DNA from: JBBQED01 sp038320345
GTDB taxonomy: Bacteria > Bacteroidota > Bacteroidia > AKYH767-A > OLB10
Assembly (NCBI GenBank): GCA_038320345.1
Contig: JBBQED010000007.1
Coordinates: 96,829-160,828, forward strand
Length of the DNA: 64,000 bases
Reading direction: 5' to 3'
In this document: piece after piece, positions 1 through 7,691 of the stretch
Layout: the number at the start of each line of letters is the position of its first letter
Numbering within the stretch: position 1 is the first letter of the stretch
Notes under the pieces: model-generated
Seen by the model: only the letters and a program-made list of their open reading frames with translations
Told to the model about the DNA's origin: nothing
Database searches by the model: none
Position numbers and translations under genes: made by a program

Positions 1-102
1 CACTCGCCACTAATTCATCAAGCCGTATATTTCAATACCTTTTTAATGCTAAATTTGTGTTCAGCATTCAAAGATGCTCTTTTACATTCACCCGGAGATT
101 AA
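1..102 (+). CDS. possible C-terminal fragment of an upstream gene
   Basis: A frame is open from the first base of the window to a TAA at 100-102 and would encode the last 33 residues of a protein (ending ALLHSPGD). It lies 25 bases before the asparagine synthase gene, as expected for a preceding gene of the same glycan locus. The stretch is too short to assign a family, and an open frame of this length can occur by chance in AT-rich DNA, so it is only a possible partial gene. Confidence 0.3.
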   Translation, partial: HSPLIHQAVYFNTFLMLNLCSAFKDALLHSPGD

Positions 103-127
103 ATAATTAAAGCATCAAGTCTGAAGT

Positions 128-2044
128 ATGTGCGGGATTACCGGTTATCTTTCGTTTAATAAAAAATTCAATCGTCAAGATCTTGAAGCGATGACTCATC
201 GACTCGAGCATCGTGGCCCTGATGCAGAAGGATTATACAATGACGAAGTATGTGGACTAGGACATCGTCGCTTGTCCATTATTGACCTTTCAGATCGCGC
301 CAATCAGCCTATGACATCCTCTAATGGGCGGTACATCATTGTTTACAATGGCGAAGTATATAATTTCAGAGAAATAGGAGCGCGACTAAAAGAAAATCCT
401 GGAGGACAACAATCCGTAAAACTGAAAACATCGAGTGATACGGAAGTAATTTTAGAAGCTTTTTGTCAATACGGATCTGATTTTGTTCAACACCTGAACG
501 GAATGTTCGCTATTGGTATTTATGATACAGAACTTAATGAGATCTATTGCTTCCGCGACCGATTAGGAATCAAACCATTGATCTATTACTGGGACGGCGA
601 AAATTTTGCTTTTGCCTCCGAAATGAAATCACTTCTCCTTTTGAAGGATATCAATAAAGAAATAAATTATCCTGCTCTACACGACTTTCTACATCTTGGA
701 TTCATTCCCGCACCTGATAGCATCTACAAGAATATTTTTAAAATGCAGCCAGGCACATGGATGAAAGTGTCAAAAAAAGGTCTTGAAATTTCTCGTTATT
801 GGAACATCCGACAAAAGTTAACCAATAATATCATTTATGATAAAGAACAGGCATTAGTAAAAATGAGTGACTTGTTGATGAGCTCTGTTCAGTACCAGTT
901 AAAAAGCGATGTGCCATTTGGCGTGTTTCTTAGCGGAGGTATCGATTCAAGTTTGGTAACAGCACAAGCAGTGAGTTTGTCAAGTGTTAAAGTGAACACA
1001 TTTTCGATAGGTTTTGAGGAGAATAGCCACAATGAATCTGAATATGCCCGTGCCATCGCAAATTATCTTGGTACTAACCATCATGAATTTATAGTATCCT
1101 ACAGAGATGCCATGAATCTCATTGACTCATTCTTTGATGCTTATGATGAACCTTTTTCTGATCCTTCAGCCATTCCAACAATGCTGGTTTCTAAACTGGC
1201 AAGTCAATATGTAACGGTAACGCTTTCCGGCGAAGGTGGCGATGAGTTATTTTTTGGATATGGTTCTTATCAATGGGCGAGAAGATTATCCAGTCCTTTG
1301 TACAAAGTAATTCGTAAGCCTATGGCGCTGCTTTTTTCGCAGATGTCATCGCGGTATCAGCGGATAGAACAGATGTTAAAATATGAAAACTCTAAGAATA
1401 TTAGAAGTCATATTTTTTCACAGGAACAATATTTTTATACTTCAAATGAAATTGATAAGATTTTAAATGAACCCTTTAAATTTTCTACAACTAACGATAC
1501 TAATCAGATTTACAATCTCGCTTCTGTACTTACTGAAATTTCCGGCAAACAAGGTTTAGGTGTTGAAGAGCGGAAATTGAACGCCATGGAAAAGCAGGCA
1601 TTGTTTGATATACAATATTACCTGCCTGATGATTTGCTAACAAAAGTAGATAGAGCTAGTATGCGATTTTCTATTGAAACTAGAGTGCCCTATCTGGACC
1701 ACCGAGTAGTTGAGTTTGCCCAAAATCTATCACCGGATTTGAAATATCATAACGGTATTTCGAAATATATCTTAAAAGAAATTTTATATCAATATATCCC
1801 AAAAAGATTCTTCGATAGACCAAAGCAAGGATTTGCTATACCCATGAATAAATGGCTGCGCAAAGAACTACGCTATCTTATTGATGAAAATTTAAATCCA
1901 GAAATTATCAAGAAGGTTGGAATTCTGAACCCTGAAATCGTAAAAGAAATGGTGAAGGAATTTTTAAGCGGTAAAGATTTTCTTTACAATAGAATCTGGC
2001 TACTTATCGTACTGCAACACTGGTTTAAAAAAAATCAAGAATAG
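128..2044 (+). CDS. asnB: asparagine synthase (glutamine-hydrolysing)
   Basis: Class II glutamine amidotransferase fused to an ATP-pyrophosphatase synthetase domain; the family makes asparagine from aspartate, glutamine and ATP, and paralogues in glycan loci amidate sugar or uronate precursors. The start is fixed by MCGITGY, because Cys2 must become the N-terminal nucleophile. The glutaminase domain covers about residues 2-215 (HRGPD at 28-32) and the ATP-binding SGGIDSS loop lies at 269-275. At 638 residues it is slightly longer than E. coli AsnB (about 554) and of the length usual for the glycan-cluster subfamily. The downstream neighbours are a polymerase-like membrane protein and a GT4 glycosyltransferase, so a role in surface polysaccharide modification is as likely as free asparagine supply; that choice is inference. 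Confidence 0.9.
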   Translation: MCGITGYLSFNKKFNRQDLEAMTHRLEHRGPDAEGLYNDEVCGLGHRRLSIIDLSDRANQPMTSSNGRYIIVYNGEVYNFREIGARLKENPGGQQSVKLKTSSDTEVILEAFCQYGSDFVQHLNGMFAIGIYDTELNEIYCFRDRLGIKPLIYYWDGENFAFASEMKSLLLLKDINKEINYPALHDFLHLGFIPAPDSIYKNIFKMQPGTWMKVSKKGLEISRYWNIRQKLTNNIIYDKEQALVKMSDLLMSSVQYQLKSDVPFGVFLSGGIDSSLVTAQAVSLSSVKVNTFSIGFEENSHNESEYARAIANYLGTNHHEFIVSYRDAMNLIDSFFDAYDEPFSDPSAIPTMLVSKLASQYVTVTLSGEGGDELFFGYGSYQWARRLSSPLYKVIRKPMALLFSQMSSRYQRIEQMLKYENSKNIRSHIFSQEQYFYTSNEIDKILNEPFKFSTTNDTNQIYNLASVLTEISGKQGLGVEERKLNAMEKQALFDIQYYLPDDLLTKVDRASMRFSIETRVPYLDHRVVEFAQNLSPDLKYHNGISKYILKEILYQYIPKRFFDRPKQGFAIPMNKWLRKELRYLIDENLNPEIIKKVGILNPEIVKEMVKEFLSGKDFLYNRIWLLIVLQHWFKKNQE

Positions 2045-2088
2045 TAGTAATTTTTCAAGACAGTTATTTCCCTATCGGTTTGGGCAAA

Positions 2089-3447
2089 CTAAATATTTTC
2101 AAAATTCAACTGCAAGGTTTTACTCTCATCAATTTCTTTTTGTCGAAGATGACGTATAATGAATAATGCAGAAATATAGAAAGGAAGGCAAGGAATTTTA
2201 TACCTCACCAAACTTCCAAAATTACTCGTGGAGATCCCTACTGAAAACGCAAAAAAGAAAGAGAAGATCAGCGAAAAAGTAAGTAAATGTTGTTTTAGGA
2301 GAAATCGGAAAATACCAATTATTCTAACCATCCACAGCACTCGGATCGTAAAAATTAAAACAATCAAATTTTCTATGGAAGAAATAAACATTACTGCATT
2401 ATTAACTTCAAGAATAAATGGCCGGAAGAGGGTTGCGAAAATAGCTGCAGGCGCTTTCTGAGCCATACTGCCGATCGTCGGATCAAAATCACCAATATCG
2501 AATGAATTACCTCGATAGTAATCCATCTTAAGATCCCGTTGTTGTATTACTGCTTTTTCAAGTACAGTATCCATTGAATATTCTGCTAACTGTGAACTTA
2601 ACAGATTCAGCAAGAGATAACCACTTCCTATTCCCAAAATAACGAATAAAGGGATAGCAGCAACTCTTGCAATTCCTCCTTTGATCTTCGCGAGTAAACT
2701 ATGCACCATCCAAAAGATCATTCCTGGAAGAAGTCCAATAAAAATATATGGTTTTATCGAAAGAATAATAAATAAAGACAATGCAAAGGTTATAATATAC
2801 CTAAACGATTTTTTTTTCTTAATAAAACTAAAGTAATAACTATGGGTCAGAAACCCGATTGCACTCAGAGTAAATGTATCCTTTAACAAACCTGAACCCC
2901 AAAAGAAAACAGACGGTATAAAGAAGATAGAAATAGCAAATTGTTTTTCAAGTTGAGGGAATTCAAGAATGAAGACTCTGTATAATCTCCATACTCCCAG
3001 AAAGGATGCTGTTGCAAGAAGAATGGTAGAGACTACAAAACTTTTAAAACTGAGTAAAACAAATGGAAATGCTAGCTTAACAACGAACCAAGTTTCTTTA
3101 TCCCTTAGATATGCAGGATATCCAGTTTCTGAATTAAATAACCAGATTGAATTGGGGTCATACGGATAAAATAAAATATGAAATGCAGAACCTGGACTCT
3201 GAAGAGCAAGTTTGACGATACAAAGAGCGTCATTATAATATTGAAGTGTATCTCCACCGGGATAATAAATGGTATACACCAAGCACACACCAATGCCTCC
3301 AAACAATTTCATCCTTAATCCAGGAAGGAAATATTTAAATTCCGGATTTTCTTTAACTTTTTTAATACTGTAAACACGAGCTAGAACATAGATAATCAAT
3401 AAAGCTACAGGTGCAAATATAAAATCGGTTAATGTTAGAAGCTCCAT
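2089..3447 (-). CDS. polytopic membrane protein, polysaccharide polymerase-like (EpsG/Wzy type)
   Basis: A 452-residue protein with about ten hydrophobic segments and a large polar loop around residues 285-330. The fourth-to-last segment is followed by a SLVRYKIPCLPFYI stretch resembling the conserved C-terminal region of Bacteroidota membrane proteins in exopolysaccharide clusters (EpsG/O-antigen polymerase-like). No catalytic motif can be named with certainty. It is transcribed opposite to its flanking glycan genes: convergent with asnB (44-base gap) and divergent from the GT4 gene. Polymerase or export of a surface glycan is inferred from topology and neighbours; a generic conserved membrane protein is the alternative. 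Confidence 0.65.
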   Translation of the reverse strand: MELLTLTDFIFAPVALLIIYVLARVYSIKKVKENPEFKYFLPGLRMKLFGGIGVCLVYTIYYPGGDTLQYYNDALCIVKLALQSPGSAFHILFYPYDPNSIWLFNSETGYPAYLRDKETWFVVKLAFPFVLLSFKSFVVSTILLATASFLGVWRLYRVFILEFPQLEKQFAISIFFIPSVFFWGSGLLKDTFTLSAIGFLTHSYYFSFIKKKKSFRYIITFALSLFIILSIKPYIFIGLLPGMIFWMVHSLLAKIKGGIARVAAIPLFVILGIGSGYLLLNLLSSQLAEYSMDTVLEKAVIQQRDLKMDYYRGNSFDIGDFDPTIGSMAQKAPAAIFATLFRPFILEVNNAVMFISSIENLIVLIFTIRVLWMVRIIGIFRFLLKQHLLTFSLIFSFFFAFSVGISTSNFGSLVRYKIPCLPFYISALFIIRHLRQKEIDESKTLQLNFENI

Positions 3448-3522
3448 GTATTTGTTTTGCCTACTTGCAGATCAACGAAGATAAGTATTCTGATCTTATA
3501 TGATAATTTCGCATCAAGGTAC

Positions 3523-3530
3523 TACTTTAG
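3523..3530 (+). promoter_or_regulatory. -7 promoter element for the GT4 gene
   Basis: TACTTTAG matches the Bacteroidota -7 consensus TAnnTTTG at seven of eight positions and lies only five bases before the chosen ATG at 3536. A second -7-like box (TAATTTCG, 3504-3511) lies further upstream. No convincing -33 TTTG is seen at the expected distance. Confidence 0.35.
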
Positions 3531-3535
3531 CAAAA

Positions 3536-4768
3536 ATGAAAATCCTATATCTATCCTACGACGGAATGACGGACCCTCTTGGTCAGTCGCAGGTACTCCC
3601 CTATCTCCGTGGTTTGGCAGCAATGGGACATCAGATACATCTAGTTAGTTGTGAAAAGCCAGCGAATTATGAAAGAAACAAAGCACTGATACAGGAAATT
3701 TGCGATCATGCAACCATTCAATGGTTTCCGATCACCTACACTAAAAATCCTCCGGTTTTAAGTACGCTTTGGGACTTATATCGCATGAAGCGCCTTTCAA
3801 AGCAACTCCATTCGAAACACCACTTTAACATCATTCATTGCCGTAGCTATCTTACAACACTAATAGGTATAGAGGTACGCAAAAGTAACGTTGCCAAAAT
3901 ACTGTTTGATATGCGTGGTTTTTGGGTCGATGAAAGAGTTGAAGGAGGAATCTGGAAATTGTCGAATCCTGTTTTCCGTATCATTTATAATTATCTGAAG
4001 CGAAAAGAAAAAGAAATGCTCGTCACTGCAGATGCCATTGTTTCATTGACAAATAAAGCACTTCCAATAATCAAAAGCATTCAAGGCAAAACAAATAAAG
4101 GGCAAATTATTAAAGTAATTCCTTGTTGCGTAGATACTGAGCATTTCAATATAAAAAACATCAGTGCTCTCCAGAAAAAAGAAGTTTATTCGCTTTTCAA
4201 AATCCCAGAAACATCATTCGTACTCAGTTATCTTGGCGGTATTGGCACCTGGTATCTCCCTAGTGAAATGATGGATTTTTTTGCACGACTTCTAGTTCGG
4301 TTTCCAACTGCCTTATTCTTTTTTATCACTCAGGAAGAAGCGCAACCGCTTTATGATCTTGCAAAAGAAAAAGGTATTCCAACTACTTCAGTGATTGTAA
4401 CAAAAGCCACTAGAAAAGAAGTCCCTCTTTATTTAAGTATAAGTAATGCTTCTTTATTTTTCATCAAACCCTCCTTCTCCAAACAAGCCAGTTCACCTAC
4501 TAAGCAGGGAGAAATAATGTCAATGGGAGTTCCGCTAATTTGTAATAAAGGAATTGGAGATACCGATCAGATTTTGATTGAAAGTGAAACGGGATCTGTT
4601 GTTGAACGCTTCGATAATGAGGAATATGATCGCATTATCAACGAACTAAATATTATTGTTAGTGAGCCAATTCATTTGAAAATTAGGTCCGCTGCCATCC
4701 ACTATTTTTCATTAACCGATGGAATTAAAAAATACTCAGAAGTGTACAATTCCTTAGGTCATGAATGA
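3536..4768 (+). CDS. glycosyltransferase family 4 protein
   Basis: A 410-residue GT-B glycosyltransferase. The N-terminal Rossmann half begins MKILYLSYDGMTDPLGQSQ, a start typical of family 4 enzymes in capsule and exopolysaccharide loci. The C-terminal donor-binding half carries the E-x7-E type region in KQGEIMSMGVPLICN at roughly residues 325-340. Family members transfer a sugar from a nucleotide donor to a lipid-linked acceptor on the inner face of the membrane. The frame is open 36 bases further upstream, but those codons lack conservation features and the ATG at 3536 starts the Rossmann strand directly. The 3' end overlaps the opposing rlmH gene by ten bases. Acceptor and sugar cannot be predicted. 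Confidence 0.85.
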   Translation: MKILYLSYDGMTDPLGQSQVLPYLRGLAAMGHQIHLVSCEKPANYERNKALIQEICDHATIQWFPITYTKNPPVLSTLWDLYRMKRLSKQLHSKHHFNIIHCRSYLTTLIGIEVRKSNVAKILFDMRGFWVDERVEGGIWKLSNPVFRIIYNYLKRKEKEMLVTADAIVSLTNKALPIIKSIQGKTNKGQIIKVIPCCVDTEHFNIKNISALQKKEVYSLFKIPETSFVLSYLGGIGTWYLPSEMMDFFARLLVRFPTALFFFITQEEAQPLYDLAKEKGIPTTSVIVTKATRKEVPLYLSISNASLFFIKPSFSKQASSPTKQGEIMSMGVPLICNKGIGDTDQILIESETGSVVERFDNEEYDRIINELNIIVSEPIHLKIRSAAIHYFSLTDGIKKYSEVYNSLGHE

Positions 4769-5229
4769 TGATAAGGTTCATTTCTTAAAATCGTTAAAGC
4801 TCTATAAAATTGTTCGGTAAAAATTAAGCGTACCATTTGATGAGTAAATGTCATGGAAGAAAGTGATATAGATTCATTTGCTCTTTTCCGGATTGATTCA
4901 TGAAATCCATAAGCACCTCCTACCAGAAAAATTAGCTCAGAATTGACCGTAGTAAACTTCTTGTTTAACCATACAGCAAATTGCTCAGAACTGAACGACT
5001 GACCTTTATCATCCAATAAAACGAGATGGTCAGCAGGACTGATCAACGAAAGTACTTTATTCGCTTCTGCTTCTAAGATCTGTTCTTTGGTCCTCCCTTT
5101 TGGGGCTGGTGCTTCAATTTCTTTGCTTTCGAACGGAATGTATCTTTTAATCCTAGTCGTATACATCTGAATTCCTTCTTTTAACCAAAGATCCTCAGTT
5201 TTGTGAATTTGTATAAATTTGGTTTTCAA
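4759..5229 (-). CDS. rlmH: 23S rRNA (pseudouridine(1915)-N(3))-methyltransferase
   Basis: SPOUT-class SAM-dependent methyltransferase that methylates pseudouridine 1915 in helix 69 of 23S rRNA on assembled 70S ribosomes. The 156-residue length is standard. The C-terminal trefoil-knot signature is present: LVGGAYGF around residue 100, then SLSSMTFTHQMVRLIFTEQ and RALTILRNEPYHH at the end. The start is a TTG codon: the next in-frame Met (residue 22) would delete the first strand, and a stop lies 15 bases upstream of the TTG. It converges with the GT4 gene and overlaps it by ten bases. Confidence 0.93.
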   Translation of the reverse strand: MKTKFIQIHKTEDLWLKEGIQMYTTRIKRYIPFESKEIEAPAPKGRTKEQILEAEANKVLSLISPADHLVLLDDKGQSFSSEQFAVWLNKKFTTVNSELIFLVGGAYGFHESIRKRANESISLSSMTFTHQMVRLIFTEQFYRALTILRNEPYHHS

Positions 5230-5410
5230 TTGTTTAATTATTTTTATGGACTATTTCACAGGTTAGTTGTTGAAAATAGATGAGAAATTATCTCCGTCTA
5301 TTGAGAATAACGAACTATAATTGTGTAAAATTGGAAAAAGAAAGGATGCACAGGTTTCTAGATGGAGCTTCTGGCTTGATTTTTGAAACTTTAAGAACCA
5401 ATTACTACCC

Positions 5411-5803
5411 ATGAAAAACATCCTGACGGCCATAGCATTAATTCTGGTCAGCACGTTCTCAACAACAGCATCACTCGACGTCTTTGACGACGTGGGGAAT
5501 GCCCTTCGTTCAGGAGATGCGCGTTCAATCTCTCGTTTTTTTGGAAATACTGTGGATCTCACCATCGTAAATCAGGAAGAGGTTTACAGTAAAGTTCAAG
5601 CGGAGCAAATTCTACGTGATTTTTTCAGTAAAAATACCCCGCGTTCCTTTACTATCATTCATAAAGGGGAATCTAAAGAAGGAGCCCGATATGCAATTGG
5701 AAGTCTGGTAACTACCCAAGGTATTACTTATCGTACCTATTTTTATGTTAAACAACAGGGTGGCACTTCGATTATACAGGAATTAAGGTTTATGCAAGAA
5801 TAA
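5411..5803 (+). CDS. DUF4783 domain-containing secreted protein
   Basis: A 130-residue protein with a signal peptide (hydrophobic residues 4-20) followed by a single compact domain of the DUF4783 family, which is largely restricted to Bacteroidota and has an NTF2-like appearance: GNALRSGDARSISRFF near the start, then KVQAEQILRDFF and a C-terminal QELRFMQE strand. The family has no established function. It sits between rlmH and nadC, is followed by its own terminator, and is probably monocistronic. Location is predicted to be periplasmic. Confidence 0.8.
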   Translation: MKNILTAIALILVSTFSTTASLDVFDDVGNALRSGDARSISRFFGNTVDLTIVNQEEVYSKVQAEQILRDFFSKNTPRSFTIIHKGESKEGARYAIGSLVTTQGITYRTYFYVKQQGGTSIIQELRFMQE

Positions 5804-5821
5804 AAAAATATTCGAACACTT

Positions 5822-5854
5822 AAAGGGCTGCTTTTTGCGGTCCTTTATTTTTTT
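5822..5854 (+). terminator. rho-independent terminator after the DUF4783 gene
   Basis: A ten-pair stem (arms 5822-5831 and 5837-5846, two G-U pairs) with a TTTTT loop, followed by a run of T at 5848-5854. It begins 18 bases after the DUF4783 stop codon. Confidence 0.75.
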
Positions 5855-5861
5855 AGAGCCG

Positions 5862-5890
5862 TTGGGAATGCATAATAATTGCCAACTTTG
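5862..5890 (+). promoter_or_regulatory. putative nadC promoter
   Basis: TTGG at 5862-5865, a 17-base spacer and CAACTTTG at 5883-5890 approximate the Bacteroidota -33 TTTG / -7 TAnnTTTG promoter. It lies directly downstream of a terminator and ends 14 bases before the nadC ATG. Confidence 0.35.
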
Positions 5891-5904
5891 CATTTCTAAA
5901 GCTT

Positions 5905-6741
5905 ATGGATCTTACTCAATTTATCAGAGAATCTCTTCAAGAAGATGTTGGTAGTGGTGATCATACCTCACTTTCAACTATTCCATCCGAAAAAACTGGA
6001 AAAGCAAAACTTCTTGTAAAGGATGAAGGAGTCATTGCCGGTGTTGAACTTGCAAAACTTATTTTTTACGAAATAGATCCTGAAATTAAAATAAACATCC
6101 TTCTTCAAGATGGGGCGAAAGTCAAATCAGGAGATCTTGCATTTACTGTTGAAGGTTCGGTAAGGTCAATATTGATGGGAGAAAGATTAGTATTAAATTG
6201 TATGCAGAGAATGAGCGGAATTGCTACAACAACTGCAAAGTATGTAGCTGCGGTTGCAGGAATGCCAGTTAAAATTTTAGACACCCGAAAAACTACTCCT
6301 TTATTTCGACATCAGGAAAAATGGGCAGTGAGAATAGGTGGTGGATTTAATCATCGTATAGGGCTCTACGATATGATCCTCATAAAAGACAATCATGTTG
6401 ACAGTGCCGGTGGGATTCGCGCTGCTTTGGAAAGAGCAGATAAGTATCGGAAGGAAAATAAGTTGGATATTTCTATTGAGATAGAAACAAGAAACTTGAA
6501 TGAAGTTCAGCAAGTATTGGAGGCCAACATTGCGGATAGAATTATGTTAGATAATTTCCAACCTGAATTAATCAGAGATGCTGTTGCACTCATCAATAAA
6601 AAAGTAGAAACAGAAGCATCCGGTGGAATTACAATCGAGAATATTCAACAATATGCTTCAACGGGTGTTGATTATATTTCAGTGGGTGCCCTCACCCATT
6701 CTGTAAAAAGTCTAGATCTAAGTCTGAAGATTTTCAATTAA
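5905..6741 (+). CDS. nadC: nicotinate-nucleotide pyrophosphorylase (carboxylating)
   Basis: Quinolinate phosphoribosyltransferase: converts quinolinate and PRPP to nicotinate mononucleotide, CO2 and pyrophosphate in de novo NAD synthesis; cytosolic. The 278-residue length is normal. Type II PRTase signatures are present: LDTRKTTP and EKWAVRIGGGFNHR around residues 128-150, then the LIKDNHV strand near 162-168, and the phosphate-binding ASGGI near residue 233. nadA and nadB are not in this window. brkB follows after 11 bases and could be cotranscribed. Confidence 0.95.
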   Translation: MDLTQFIRESLQEDVGSGDHTSLSTIPSEKTGKAKLLVKDEGVIAGVELAKLIFYEIDPEIKINILLQDGAKVKSGDLAFTVEGSVRSILMGERLVLNCMQRMSGIATTTAKYVAAVAGMPVKILDTRKTTPLFRHQEKWAVRIGGGFNHRIGLYDMILIKDNHVDSAGGIRAALERADKYRKENKLDISIEIETRNLNEVQQVLEANIADRIMLDNFQPELIRDAVALINKKVETEASGGITIENIQQYASTGVDYISVGALTHSVKSLDLSLKIFN

Positions 6742-6752
6742 ATTCCATTGAT

Positions 6753-7691
6753 GTGAATAAGCTTCGTCATTTTCTTTTTACGCACTGGCCGTTAAAACCA
6801 GTCATTGCATTATCAAAACATTTACGACTGCCCGGATTTGATGGATTACCATTATATGATGTAACAGATTTTTTTATTCAGCGATTACAAGAGGGAGAAT
6901 TACAGACCAGAGCACGATCAATGGCATTTAGTTTCTTACTTGCCTTATTTCCTGCAGTCATCTTTATTTTTACGCTGATCCCCTATATTCCAATTGATAA
7001 CTTCCAATACCAGTTACTAGGGTTAATACAAGCACTCCTACCTTCCAATACCTACGAAGCTATTCGTACAACTATTGAAGATATCGTTAATCATCAACGC
7101 GGAGGGTTATTGTCCTTTGGATTTTTCTTTGCCCTTTTTGTTTCCGCCGATGGAATCCTCGCCCTCATGAATTGGTTCAATCGAAGCTTTCATGGAAAAG
7201 CACAACGATCAGGATGGCAGATGCGATTGATGGCTATTGGACTTACCATTACCCTTGCTTTTTTTGTACTGCTCGCAATCGGATTAATAGTTACCAGTGA
7301 AGTGGTATATCAATATCTTGTAAAGGAAGATGTCATCAACAATACGGTCAATATTGTCATGCTTCAGGCTGGGAAATGGTTAATTTTACTTTCACTTTGT
7401 TTTTCCGCCATCTCCCTATTGTATTATTTCGGTCCTTCGAAACATGAAAAGTTAAGGTTTATTTCGGCAGGATCTTCATTGGCCACTCTGCTAATTGTTA
7501 TCACAACATTAGGGTTCAATTTCTTTGTGACTAACTTTGGCACTTATAATAAAGTATATGGATCTATTGGGACTTTGATCATCATTCTGATCTGGCTTTA
7601 CATTAACTCGCTAGTACTTTTAGTAGGCTATGAACTTAATGTGTCTATCAAAAAAACACAACGCAAAATTACTCCTCTTCCCACGAATTAA
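6753..7691 (+). CDS. YihY/virulence factor BrkB family membrane protein
   Basis: A 312-residue inner-membrane protein with a cytoplasmic N-terminal stretch and about six transmembrane helices, including the typical SMAFSFLLALFPAVIF segment and a C-terminal LIWLYINSLVLLVGYELN signature of the YihY/BrkB family. The family is often mis-annotated as RNase BN; its transport or envelope role is unsettled. The start is a GTG; an ATG two bases upstream is followed at once by a stop in its own frame. Only 11 bases separate it from nadC. Its last 23 bases overlap the opposing PKD-repeat gene. Confidence 0.85.
   Translation: MNKLRHFLFTHWPLKPVIALSKHLRLPGFDGLPLYDVTDFFIQRLQEGELQTRARSMAFSFLLALFPAVIFIFTLIPYIPIDNFQYQLLGLIQALLPSNTYEAIRTTIEDIVNHQRGGLLSFGFFFALFVSADGILALMNWFNRSFHGKAQRSGWQMRLMAIGLTITLAFFVLLAIGLIVTSEVVYQYLVKEDVINNTVNIVMLQAGKWLILLSLCFSAISLLYYFGPSKHEKLRFISAGSSLATLLIVITTLGFNFFVTNFGTYNKVYGSIGTLIIILIWLYINSLVLLVGYELNVSIKKTQRKITPLPTN

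Noticed and set aside
5263..5565. Minus-strand 100-codon frame overlapping the DUF4783 gene
   Set aside because: Overlaps the signal peptide region of a recognised family on the other strand and resembles no known protein.
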